A stretch of 64,000 nucleotides of DNA from Christiangramia forsetii KT0803 (GTDB lineage: Bacteria; Bacteroidota; Bacteroidia; Flavobacteriales; Flavobacteriaceae), in NCBI RefSeq assembly GCF_000060345.1, contig NC_008571.1, positions 1,736,001 to 1,800,000 of the forward strand. Reading direction: 5' to 3'. Below the pieces are notes generated by a model that was not told the origin of the DNA, did no database searches, and worked only from the letters and a program-made list of their open reading frames with translations. Below, one piece after another: positions 56,060-64,000 of the stretch (positions within the stretch are counted from its first letter, which is position 1; each line of letters begins with the position of its first letter). The position numbers were made by a program, and so were the translations under genes.

Positions 56060-56851
56060 ATGAAAAAAGTATCTGTATTATTCCTTCTTACCGTAATGCT
56101 CATTGCTTTATCATGTGGATCGAAAATCAAAAAAGACAGCAGCGAAAACTGGCAATCCCTTTTTAATGGGGAAAACCTTGACGATTGGATTGTAAAGATC
56201 CACCATCATGAAGTGGGCGATAATTATGCTAATACCTTCAGGGTGCAAAACGGGGTAATCCAGGTAAATTACGATGAGTATACCGGATTTAACGAGCGGT
56301 ATGGCCATCTGTTTTACAAAGAGCCATTTTCTTCCTATCATCTTAAATTTAAATATCGTTTTACAGATCAGTGGTTAAAAGATGCGCCAGATTACACCTA
56401 TCGCAATAGCGGCGTGATGTTCCATTCCCAGGCACCAGAGACTATTCTAAAAGAACAGGACTGGCCAATTTCCGTAGAATATCAAATGCTTGCCGATGCC
56501 GGCGATGGTGAACCGAGACCCACCGGAAATATGTGTTCTCCAGGTACCGAAGTGTATTACGATGGTGAAATGGATCCACGGCATTGTATTCGTTCATCCT
56601 CTAGAACTTATAGATGGGACGAATGGGTTAATGCGGAACTTATTGTTTATCGTGATTCCCTTATCATCCATAAAATCAATGGGAATAAAGTGTTGGAGTA
56701 TAGTAAACCCCAAATTGGCGGCGGAGTCGCCACGGGTTTTGACCCTACTCTAAAAGAAGATGGAAAGCCTCTTACCAGTGGGTATATAGCTTTACAGGCA
56801 GAAGGCCAGGGTGTAGAGTTTAAAGATATCAAAATCAAAAAACTGGATTGA
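56060..56851 (+). CDS. DUF1080 (3-keto-disaccharide hydrolase-like) lipoprotein
   Basis: A 263-residue lipoprotein (lipobox LIALSC) with the DUF1080 jelly-roll: SLFNGENLDDWIVK at the start, YRNSGVMFHSQAPE, PISVEYQMLAD, and the closing GYIALQAEGQGVEFKDIKIKKL. The family includes 3-keto-glycoside hydrolases, and it is common in PULs. Here no Gfo/Idh-type oxidoreductase that would make a 3-keto sugar lies in the window, so its role in this locus is not clear; a galactan-binding function is an alternative. It is 17 bp after the GH117 gene and is the last gene of the susC operon. Confidence 0.85.
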   Translation: MKKVSVLFLLTVMLIALSCGSKIKKDSSENWQSLFNGENLDDWIVKIHHHEVGDNYANTFRVQNGVIQVNYDEYTGFNERYGHLFYKEPFSSYHLKFKYRFTDQWLKDAPDYTYRNSGVMFHSQAPETILKEQDWPISVEYQMLADAGDGEPRPTGNMCSPGTEVYYDGEMDPRHCIRSSSRTYRWDEWVNAELIVYRDSLIIHKINGNKVLEYSKPQIGGGVATGFDPTLKEDGKPLTSGYIALQAEGQGVEFKDIKIKKLD

Positions 56852-56930
56852 ATATTTATTCAAAATTTAGCATTCCTTTCATTCTGAATTAAGAACAAAG
56901 TCATAAGAGATTTTTAGCTAAATTTGAAAT

Positions 56931-57230
56931 ATGCAATTAATTGAGAATCATATTGAAAAATTGAATCGTCTTTGTAAATCTCACAAAGTTGATAAATTGT
57001 ACTTGTTCGGATCTGCTTTACGATCGGATTTCACGGAAAAGAGCGATATAGATTTTTTAGTGAGATTTGGATCAATTGACCTGTCGGAGTACTTCGATAA
57101 TTATATAGACTTTAAAGAAAACTTGAAAAGCCTCTTAGGACGGGAGGTTGATTTAGTGGAAGAACAAACACTAAAAAACCCAATTTTGATTAATTCAATA
57201 AACAAATCGAAGGAATTAATCTATGGATGA
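56931..57230 (+). CDS. MNT-domain nucleotidyltransferase (MntA-type antitoxin)
   Basis: A 99-residue minimal nucleotidyltransferase. It has the motif GSALRSDFTEKSDIDFLV (GS followed by DxD), which binds ATP and metal. Such proteins pair with HEPN toxins as MntA/HepT modules, where they adenylylate and silence the toxin. The HEPN frame starts inside its last codons (8-bp overlap at 57223-57230), the usual operon arrangement. Location just past the PUL operon and absence from the pathway logic suggest an unrelated insertion. Confidence 0.85.
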   Translation: MQLIENHIEKLNRLCKSHKVDKLYLFGSALRSDFTEKSDIDFLVRFGSIDLSEYFDNYIDFKENLKSLLGREVDLVEEQTLKNPILINSINKSKELIYG

Positions 57231-57562
57231 AAAAATTCTAAAATGGCTTTTTGATATTAAACTGGCAATTGAAGAAATTGAAAGTTATTTTGCAGGTGCG
57301 GAAATGGACTTTTATAAGTACAAAAAGAATTTAATGTAAAAGGGCTGTTGAAAGGGATTTAGAAATCATAGGAGAAGCTGTGAACAGGATTTTAAAAAAA
57401 GATCCCAGGTTTGAAAAAAAAATATCGAGTGCAAAATCTATCATAGCGCTAAAAAATCAGATTATACACGTGTACGACAATATCTCAGATGAAAATATTT
57501 GGTCCGTATTGGTTACTCATCTTCCAAAACTCAAAGATGAAGTCAGAACCCTGACCAGGTAA
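57223..57562 (+). pseudogene. HEPN (HepT-like, DUF86) gene broken by a frameshift
   Basis: The frame opens at ATG 57223 (MDEKILKWLFDIKLAIEEIESYF) and stops at about 57337 with a TAA right after KKNLM. Removing one base there rejoins it to the rest of the family sequence (KRAVERDLEIIGEAVNRIL ... HVYDNISDENIWSVL) ending at 57562. The total length of 340 bases is not a multiple of three. The usual catalytic RX4HXY motif reads KNQIIHVY, so Arg is replaced by Lys. It is either an inactivated toxin or a sequencing error at the A-run; the Lys change argues for loss of activity. Confidence 0.75.
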
Positions 57563-57566
57563 TCAT

Positions 57567-57606
57567 AAAAAATGACCTTAAATTTTTAATATTTAAGGTC
57601 ATTTTT
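57567..57606. terminator. Bidirectional rho-independent terminator
   Basis: AAAAATGACCTTAAAT, a short loop and ATTTAAGGTCATTTTT form a long perfect stem between convergent units. It ends the plus-strand transcript of the PUL/MNT genes and the minus-strand GH16 transcript. Confidence 0.88.
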
Positions 57607-57629
57607 GTTTTCAAGTTATCATCGGTGTT

Positions 57630-60600
57630 TTATCGCTTCACTATCAGCTTATGGGTAAACGACCTGGTTTCTGTCTTCACTTTTAAAATATATAGGCCAT
57701 CTAATAAATATGTCTTTTCTAAATCTACAGAAAGTATTCCGTCAGCCTCAATTATCTTCTCAAAAATACTGGTGCCGGCCATGTTTACTATCGTCAATTC
57801 TGCCTTTCCGAAATCTTCTGAAAAAGCTAAATTCAAAACCTGACTTTGCAAAGGATTAGGGTACATTTTAAATGCTTCATCTTCTAAAATTGCTTCTCCC
57901 ATACCTGATTTTTCAATTGTCATAGAAACTTTAGAAGTGCTTTCTATTGATGTACATGCGCGCTCTATTTTCCAAACATTGGCTTTTCCGGGTTCCCGGC
58001 CCGCACTTGCATACCATTTATTGCTGTATAAGGTTCCATTAAAAATTACAAGGCTTCCAGTTTCCTTGTATACTGCTTTAGGATTCCAAACACTTGCGTT
58101 TTCGGGGCATGTGGTGGGTGTGGTATTTTGTGAACTTGAACTGCAAGGCCCAATAAATTCCCATACTTTGGAATTTCCGGGTTCCTTTCCTGTACTGGCG
58201 TGCCATTTATTACTATATAAATTGCCGTTGTAAACTATCTCCGTCCCCGCATCTGGATAAACATTAGTAGCGGACCAGCTTGGCAAATCAAAGCAATCAG
58301 GTTTTGCCGCACCGCAATAACCTTCAAAAATCCATGCATTGCCGGTTCCGGGTGCTTCTGTGGTATAATGCTTATTGCTATACCTTAATCCATTATAAAT
58401 CACCTCTGTTCCCGCATCGCTGTATATAGTTTGGACATTCCAGTCAGCGACCCCTTCGCATACCGCTGGTACTGCTCCAAATTGAACATAGTTCAGGTTA
58501 AAACTCCCTCCTTTCATACTAATCTGTAATACTTTTTCTCCTGAAGAAATAGCCAATGGTAAGGTCAAAGCCAAAGTTTGCCATTTTCCATTCGTGTTTG
58601 GGATACTAAGAATCTTACTAATATCAGCTATTTTTAACTGAAGTGTAGAACTTACAGTTGAAGCAATTCTGGCAGAAAAGTAATAATTTCCCCCTGTGGT
58701 AACATTGACAGTATATTCCAGCCATTCCCCATTTTCAAAATCGGTTATATGATAATCGCCACTCAAATCGCTTGTGGGAGTTATATCTACATCATCAGTT
58801 CTAAATACACCTCCGGAGTTTCCCGCAGAAAGGTCTAAATATGCAGCATTTTCACCACCCAGATCATAATCTTCCGCCTGGATTACCGAAGGCAGGGCAA
58901 TTTCTGTAAATGGCCCCTGTACCTGGACTTTGGTAGAATCTGTAAAGTCCCCATCAGAAGCAATTGCTTTAACAAAGGCAGTCCCACCTGCTGTTGCGCT
59001 AAAAATACCTTCGCTATCGATATTCAGTATATTTTCATCACTTATTTCCCAGGAAAAATCTTTATCGGTAGCATCTTCCGGGGATATGGTAACAGGAATA
59101 GTAAGGGTATCGCCAACCTTTAGAATAGTTTCATGAATACCTATAGAAATTCCCGTTGCGGGGATCTTTGGTTCGATCATGACAATATTCCTTAATTCTT
59201 CAATAGTAATATTCGTCCTCCAATCACCTCCCACGGGCCGTAAGCTGCTTTTTAAAACGTAATCATTTCCCACTTCTGGCAGGTTGTTCAACTGGATATT
59301 TACCTGCACGGTATCTTTTCCAGCAGGTACATTTACCTTCTTACTGGCCATCCACTGTGTAGGGGAACTCCAAATTTCCACAACAATATCACGGCTTTCC
59401 CTTGCCGTATAAGCAATATCAAAGCTGTAATTATCCTGTATCTCCAAGGTGTCTGGTGTTTTTGCAAAAGCGATGACTTCGGGTATCGGTAATCTGACGG
59501 CTTCCGTGATTTCATCCACAACCACCGGAGTTTCGCCGGCACTCACAAGTTGCGTTTTCAGGTTATATTCCTTATTTAAATCTATGGGGTTCTCTAATTC
59601 CAGCATCACCTTTTTTTTGCCAAATCCTGCCAGGGCATTTCCGTTAAGCTCCTGGACTATTTCCCCGGAAGCATTCAAAAGTTGAAACACCAGGTCACGT
59701 TCTATACTGGCCTTATATTCAATTTTGGCACTTATACTGGTGGATTCCTGCTGATATTCTGGTGATTGATAATACCCGATGGATTCTTCCAATGGCATGG
59801 ATCCCTGTTCAGAAGTTCCACTACCAACCTCTGTCAGTGCAAACTCATCACCATAAGCTTCTTCTCCAGGTTGGGCGAAAAAATATACTTTCAGGTTAGC
59901 ATCACTGCCGGTGGTGAAAGTAAAAGATTTCTGGGTGTATTCGCTTGCTGTAAATGCTACGCTGCCCACTACCGCACCTCCCTGATTTTGCTTGATTCCC
60001 AAAACTATATCCCCAGAAAGGACTTTTGCATAGGCAGATAAATTATACTGGGTATTAGGTTTCAAAGTCACTACCTGTTCCGGCGCACCGCCTCCCACAA
60101 TATGAACGGCGTAATTTCCAGCATACTGGTTATTGTTTACCACTTCTTTCGGATTTCCTCCCCAGCCAATCCAGCCGGTAAAATCTCCTGTCTCGAAACC
60201 CCCATTGATCAAAAGTGCTCCTCCCTGGGGTTTTTCATCTACATCAACCAAAGAATAAGCACGTACATAATCATAATAAGTCGTATTACGACTATCATCT
60301 GCAAGTTCTTCGTCTGTGGGTAGGATTTCCCAATCGTAGGTTTCGGTAACCATGTTTATCCACATAGGCCTATCAAAAGGCGTGGGATCGGTTTGCGTGG
60401 AAGGTTGAATTGAATGGCTGTATTCCCCATCGATATAGAAATCTATATTATTAGGGTCTCTCCACCAGGCACCATAAGTATGGTAGGCATCGGCGGCATT
60501 CCCTCCTATATCTCCGTTTGCACCCACTGCATAATCGGTTTCCACTCCATTACAATCCTTATGGAATATGTGAGTATTGGACTTCATTTGTGTGGAAAAA

Positions 60601-61103
60601 CCGGGGAATCTTTTAGCGCCGCCAATAGCTTCTATAATATCAAGCTCTGTTTTGCTTGAGGTACAACCATCGGAAACAGCAAGATTTTTAAGCCAAAAGG
60701 TTGAGGACATTGATATTTTTGAAGCCTTCATCCGTACCTCGTAATATCCGTAATGTGCTTTTTGGGCTTTGGAAACCACTGCACCGCCTCCTATGGTATA
60801 GGTTGTATAAGTATCGTTCCATTCATTATAAACTATGGAATCCTTTTCAAGTTTTGTATTCTGAATTTTTAAATTTCCATTCTCAGTGCTTACCTGGGAT
60901 GGCAAAAACATGGCCGGTGCCCTACCTGTCCAATACGGATGGGAATCATACCATTTGTTTTTGTCCAGTTCAGTTCCATTGAATTCGTCGGAATAGGGTT
61001 CATTTATTATCCAGCGTTTTCCTTCCGGAGGGGAAGGTAATTGCGCTTGCATCTCATTACAGAAAATAACTAGGGTAAAGGCGAAAAGTAGTTTCAAATT
61101 CAT
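57630..61103 (-). CDS. Secreted multimodular GH16 (agarase-type) with CBMs and T9SS tail
   Basis: A 1157-residue extracellular enzyme. Signal peptide (1-20); GH16 domain (about 36-283) with SDEFNGTELDKNKWYDSHPYW, GRAPAMF, YGYYEVRMKASKISMSSTFWL and catalytic Glu153, Asp155, Glu158 in ELDIIEAIG; a CBM4_9-like jelly-roll (about 296-425); Ig-like domains (about 440-640); a BIG2-like domain (about 645-728); CBM6 (about 733-876, VIQAEDYD, GEWLEYTVNV, NYVQFG); three CBM5/12-like Cys/Trp repeats (about 881-1049); and a type IX secretion tail (KMYPNPLQ ... GLYILKV). It is probably released or surface-anchored and starts polysaccharide breakdown. Its product feeds the SusC operon opposite. Confidence 0.92.
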   Translation of the reverse strand: MNLKLLFAFTLVIFCNEMQAQLPSPPEGKRWIINEPYSDEFNGTELDKNKWYDSHPYWTGRAPAMFLPSQVSTENGNLKIQNTKLEKDSIVYNEWNDTYTTYTIGGGAVVSKAQKAHYGYYEVRMKASKISMSSTFWLKNLAVSDGCTSSKTELDIIEAIGGAKRFPGFSTQMKSNTHIFHKDCNGVETDYAVGANGDIGGNAADAYHTYGAWWRDPNNIDFYIDGEYSHSIQPSTQTDPTPFDRPMWINMVTETYDWEILPTDEELADDSRNTTYYDYVRAYSLVDVDEKPQGGALLINGGFETGDFTGWIGWGGNPKEVVNNNQYAGNYAVHIVGGGAPEQVVTLKPNTQYNLSAYAKVLSGDIVLGIKQNQGGAVVGSVAFTASEYTQKSFTFTTGSDANLKVYFFAQPGEEAYGDEFALTEVGSGTSEQGSMPLEESIGYYQSPEYQQESTSISAKIEYKASIERDLVFQLLNASGEIVQELNGNALAGFGKKKVMLELENPIDLNKEYNLKTQLVSAGETPVVVDEITEAVRLPIPEVIAFAKTPDTLEIQDNYSFDIAYTARESRDIVVEIWSSPTQWMASKKVNVPAGKDTVQVNIQLNNLPEVGNDYVLKSSLRPVGGDWRTNITIEELRNIVMIEPKIPATGISIGIHETILKVGDTLTIPVTISPEDATDKDFSWEISDENILNIDSEGIFSATAGGTAFVKAIASDGDFTDSTKVQVQGPFTEIALPSVIQAEDYDLGGENAAYLDLSAGNSGGVFRTDDVDITPTSDLSGDYHITDFENGEWLEYTVNVTTGGNYYFSARIASTVSSTLQLKIADISKILSIPNTNGKWQTLALTLPLAISSGEKVLQISMKGGSFNLNYVQFGAVPAVCEGVADWNVQTIYSDAGTEVIYNGLRYSNKHYTTEAPGTGNAWIFEGYCGAAKPDCFDLPSWSATNVYPDAGTEIVYNGNLYSNKWHASTGKEPGNSKVWEFIGPCSSSSQNTTPTTCPENASVWNPKAVYKETGSLVIFNGTLYSNKWYASAGREPGKANVWKIERACTSIESTSKVSMTIEKSGMGEAILEDEAFKMYPNPLQSQVLNLAFSEDFGKAELTIVNMAGTSIFEKIIEADGILSVDLEKTYLLDGLYILKVKTETRSFTHKLIVKR

Positions 61104-61257
61104 AATTACAGTTTTATTTGGTTTACTTCCAAATATAACTGCAAGCCTACTGTTAATGAGGTAGATATGGTTTCAAGCTTAACACAGATGGTTAATTTGG
61201 CTTATTCCTGAAGAAACCAGCCAAATCTTATAGCATATAAATTTGTAATGGCCAATC

Positions 61258-64000
61258 CTAATTTACCTTCTTCAGAATAAATCCATTTAACCAAATATCA
61301 CCTTCCTCTAAATTTTTAAATGAAATAATTACTTCTTTGTCCCCATTGGTATTAAAAATAGTTTTAACCGAAAGTGGCTCTCTTTCACCGGTACTATCGT
61401 GCTGATAATAATCCACTAGATGATCATCTGCTTTTTTGGTAAAACTACCTTTAGCATCTTTTATTTCAAGTTCAATATCATTGGTCATTTTAGCATCCCC
61501 TCTTCTAGTATGGTGATAGGTTTCCAGTACATATTCCCCATTTTCCAATCCTGAAAATTCTAATTGAAGCTCTCCTTCTTCGGAATAAACACCATCGGTA
61601 CCCATAAAACTGAGATCACCAAGCATAGATGCATCATCTCCAAACCAATTGATTTTTCCAGCTCCACTTATTTTAATTTTCGCATCCTGAAAATCTTTCA
61701 ATTCAAACCGAAGTTCTTTATTTGAATTTCCGGTCCATGCCTGCCATTCGTGCTGTACCAATTGCTTTTCACCCCCTATATCTATTTTTACCACGGGAAA
61801 GTCATAAATAGGTTGTGCGGTGCGGGCAATTTCGTCGGGATTAAAAGTTGCGGTAGTAATAGATGTTTTTCCAGGTTTTAATCCTTCGGAAGAAGCCATA
61901 ACTTCTATTTTTCCTGCTGCAGCTGTAGATCTTACGTAGATAGAAGCCACACCATCATATAATAATGCAGGGTTAGCTTCAATTTTACCATTATCCACGA
62001 ACTCCCCTTCCCCGGAAATTTCAAAATTTATCCTGTTCTCAGCTGAAGTTACTATTTCCCCGTTTTTATCAAGTACATAGGCATGTGCCAAACGTAAATC
62101 GGATCCTCCGGAGTAAAAAGCCTGATCTCCACCGTCACTAATTTTCACTTCTATCTCGTAAGGTTCAGCCTGTTTCGTTCTGGAATGTTCCCCTATTTTT
62201 TCACCATGTATAAATCCTTCCGCCCGAATCTCACCTTCTTTCCAGTTATAATGAAAGGTAAAGGAAGGATGTTCCAGATTTGCCTTTTCAGGATCGTTAT
62301 CTGGCAACTGGCGTGAAATCAGAGAATCGTTATGATACAATGCTACTTCCCGGGCATTACTAAAAACACGAATTTTTCCGTTATTGGAAACGGACTCATC
62401 AGCTATATGAACGATAGGTTTAGACACCAGTTCAGATTGATACCAATAATATACAGGTTTTGGAACCCGATAAGCACTTAAAACGGCGTAAGTGGTCATA
62501 AAATCACGCTTCCATCGGCTGTCAATAATATCCGGTTGCAGATGGTTATAATCGGCTCCCAACCAGCCAATCGCGGCAATATTCTGCTTACTGGCTTTAT
62601 ATCTTGAAATATGGAACTGGTTCACTTCAGCGTTGGCAGAACTACCATGCTCCATAACCATATTAAAATCACTTTCAGGCCACTCGGTACGGCGATAGTC
62701 CATTGTAGCATGTACATCGGTAATTCCGGCATTTTTCACCCCATTCCATGGACTGGACGCTGAGGCTGTTAAGCGGTTGGGATCTTCCTCTTTTGCCACA
62801 TATTGCATCTGGGGAACCGGTCCGCGGTGGTTGATTCCTGCGCCCCAAAAAACGATGGAAGGATGGTTTCTATGGTTTCTTATCATAATTCTGGTGGCTC
62901 TATCAAGCTTAGAGAACCACTCTTCCCCACCCCATTCTATCCAGGTAGAAGGTTCTTCATAAACCAAAAGTCCTAGCTCGTCACAGGCATCCAGAAAAGC
63001 ATCATCCTGAGTGTAATGCGCCAACCTGATTATGTTCATCCCGGCCTGTTTGTATTGCAAAGCTTCCTGATAATGCAAGGCATTAGGAACTGCATCCCCG
63101 ATATTGGGAAAATTCTGGTGCCGGTTTACTCCAATAAGGAAAATAGGTTCACCATTCAGCACAAAACCTTTTCCTTCAACTAATTTAAAAGTCCGGAATC
63201 CAAAACGGTTTTCGACATAATCCACCGGTTCTTCTTCATTGTAAATAACAGAATTTACCCGGTATAAATATGGAGTGTCAGGAGACCATAAATGAAAATC
63301 ATCATCTATTCCTGTAGTTTGATAAAATGTATGTGTACTATTTGCAGGGATCAAAACCTCATTCTCTAAATTTTTGATCACGTAACCCTTATCGTTAATG
63401 ATCCTGGTCGCAATTTTAGTGTTTTGGGGAACATCATATTCGTTGCTTACGGTGGTTTTTATAGAAACCGTCCCGTTATTGGTATTTACAGTAGGAGTGG
63501 TGATATGTACCCCGGCATTATAATCTTCCCAGTTAAAATTTACGTGGAGTTTATTAGTTTTTACCAGATATACATCCCGGTACAGCCCTCCGAATTTCAC
63601 ATAATCTGTCCGGTGGGGATCAGGTGCAATGCTTTTATCATAACTATTATCGGCTTTGATAGCGATCAGGTTTTGCTGACCTGGTTTTACATATTTGGTA
63701 ATATCAAAGTGAAAAGGCACGTACCCGTTAATTTTAAAACTTCCCGCCTGTTCTCCATTTACCCAAATCTCCGTAGCATTATGTACGCCTTCAAACTCAA
63801 TGAACACCTTTTCATCGGCTGCTGCATCTATGACGAGATTTTTCCGGTACCAACCAAAGTCCCTCAAATATTTTTCCTGCACCCAACTTTCTTTTATGCT
63901 ATCCAACTCGTAGGAAACCAGTTGAAGTGTATGGGGAACAGAAACTTCTTTCCACTGAACATCATTAAATTCAATTTTGCCCGGATTTCCCGATACCTCC
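61258..64000 (-). CDS. GH2 family enzyme (partial; N-terminus beyond window), unusual active site
   Basis: At least 914 residues of a GH2 protein whose frame remains open to base 64000, so the true start is outside the window. An apparent start at 63906 is inside the sugar-binding domain (upstream codons read WKEVSVPHTLQLVSYEL, as in GH2). The Ig-like and barrel domains are present (FRTFKLVEGKGFVLNGEPIFLIGVNRHQ, IRLAHYTQDDAFLDACDELGLLVYEEP). The acid/base region reads FWGAGINHRGP where SxGNE is expected, and the nucleophile candidate is the Glu in NMVMEHGSS. The C-terminal domains are Ig-like plus a malectin-like end. It lies 155 bp upstream of the large GH16 gene and may be co-transcribed. 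Confidence 0.85.
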   Translation of the reverse strand, partial: EVSGNPGKIEFNDVQWKEVSVPHTLQLVSYELDSIKESWVQEKYLRDFGWYRKNLVIDAAADEKVFIEFEGVHNATEIWVNGEQAGSFKINGYVPFHFDITKYVKPGQQNLIAIKADNSYDKSIAPDPHRTDYVKFGGLYRDVYLVKTNKLHVNFNWEDYNAGVHITTPTVNTNNGTVSIKTTVSNEYDVPQNTKIATRIINDKGYVIKNLENEVLIPANSTHTFYQTTGIDDDFHLWSPDTPYLYRVNSVIYNEEEPVDYVENRFGFRTFKLVEGKGFVLNGEPIFLIGVNRHQNFPNIGDAVPNALHYQEALQYKQAGMNIIRLAHYTQDDAFLDACDELGLLVYEEPSTWIEWGGEEWFSKLDRATRIMIRNHRNHPSIVFWGAGINHRGPVPQMQYVAKEEDPNRLTASASSPWNGVKNAGITDVHATMDYRRTEWPESDFNMVMEHGSSANAEVNQFHISRYKASKQNIAAIGWLGADYNHLQPDIIDSRWKRDFMTTYAVLSAYRVPKPVYYWYQSELVSKPIVHIADESVSNNGKIRVFSNAREVALYHNDSLISRQLPDNDPEKANLEHPSFTFHYNWKEGEIRAEGFIHGEKIGEHSRTKQAEPYEIEVKISDGGDQAFYSGGSDLRLAHAYVLDKNGEIVTSAENRINFEISGEGEFVDNGKIEANPALLYDGVASIYVRSTAAAGKIEVMASSEGLKPGKTSITTATFNPDEIARTAQPIYDFPVVKIDIGGEKQLVQHEWQAWTGNSNKELRFELKDFQDAKIKISGAGKINWFGDDASMLGDLSFMGTDGVYSEEGELQLEFSGLENGEYVLETYHHTRRGDAKMTNDIELEIKDAKGSFTKKADDHLVDYYQHDSTGEREPLSVKTIFNTNGDKEVIISFKNLEEGDIWLNGFILKKVN

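Overview
The window looks like the chromosome of a marine member of the Flavobacteriaceae (phylum Bacteroidota). It carries SusC/SusD pairs, a hybrid two-component regulator of the HTCS type, a type IX secretion C-terminal signal, lipoprotein boxes on the glycoside hydrolases, TAnnTTTG-type promoter boxes and AT-rich intergenic DNA. I cannot fix the genus from the sequence alone.

Layout. 1-4155 (minus strand): pyruvate dehydrogenase E2 (cut by the window edge), E1 and a dodecin. 4917-9891 (plus): a giant soluble CheB-CheR-PAS-histidine kinase followed by two single-domain response regulators. 10235-17218: scattered core or accessory genes (DUF1206 membrane protein, small hypotheticals, a lipoprotein, an aldo/keto reductase, ManA, and an ArnT-like glycosyltransferase with a duplicated LAB_N membrane protein). 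A tRNA-Arg(UCU) sits at 17354-17427. From about 18.5 kb to the window end lies one large polysaccharide utilisation locus (PUL).

The PUL. It opens with an HTCS regulator, a formylglycine sulfatase and a GH2 beta-galactosidase on the plus strand. A ten-gene minus-strand operon (39394 to 28366) follows: a GH29 enzyme, then LgoD-type dehydrogenase, KDG kinase, KDPG aldolase, altronate dehydratase, tagaturonate reductase, COG3618 lactonase, SDR sugar dehydrogenase, FucP-like permease and a RhaM-like mutarotase. Together these make a complete route from L-galactose through L-galactonate, D-tagaturonate, D-altronate and KDG to pyruvate and glyceraldehyde 3-phosphate. Divergent from it, a plus-strand operon holds SusC, SusD, a PKD-domain surface protein, two tandem GH16 lipoproteins, a PhyH-type Fe(II)/2-oxoglutarate dioxygenase, a class III-like zinc alcohol dehydrogenase, an S-formylglutathione-hydrolase-like esterase, GH2, GH117 and a DUF1080 lipoprotein. 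A broken MNT/HEPN pair follows. Then, on the minus strand, come a 1157-residue secreted GH16 with several binding modules and a GH2 cut by the window end.

Interpretation. GH16, GH117, GH29, GH2 and S1 sulfatase, together with L-galactose catabolism, point to a red-algal galactan of the agar/porphyran type, whose repeat contains L-galactose-6-sulfate, 3,6-anhydro-L-galactose and partly 6-O-methylated D-galactose. The most interesting proposal is that the dioxygenase, alcohol dehydrogenase and esterase at 49236-52182 form an oxidative O-demethylation and formaldehyde-clearing module. It would use a 2-oxoglutarate dioxygenase where the known marine systems use a cytochrome P450. The divergent promoter region also holds two oppositely oriented 21-bp-period direct-repeat sites that look like operators for the two operons.
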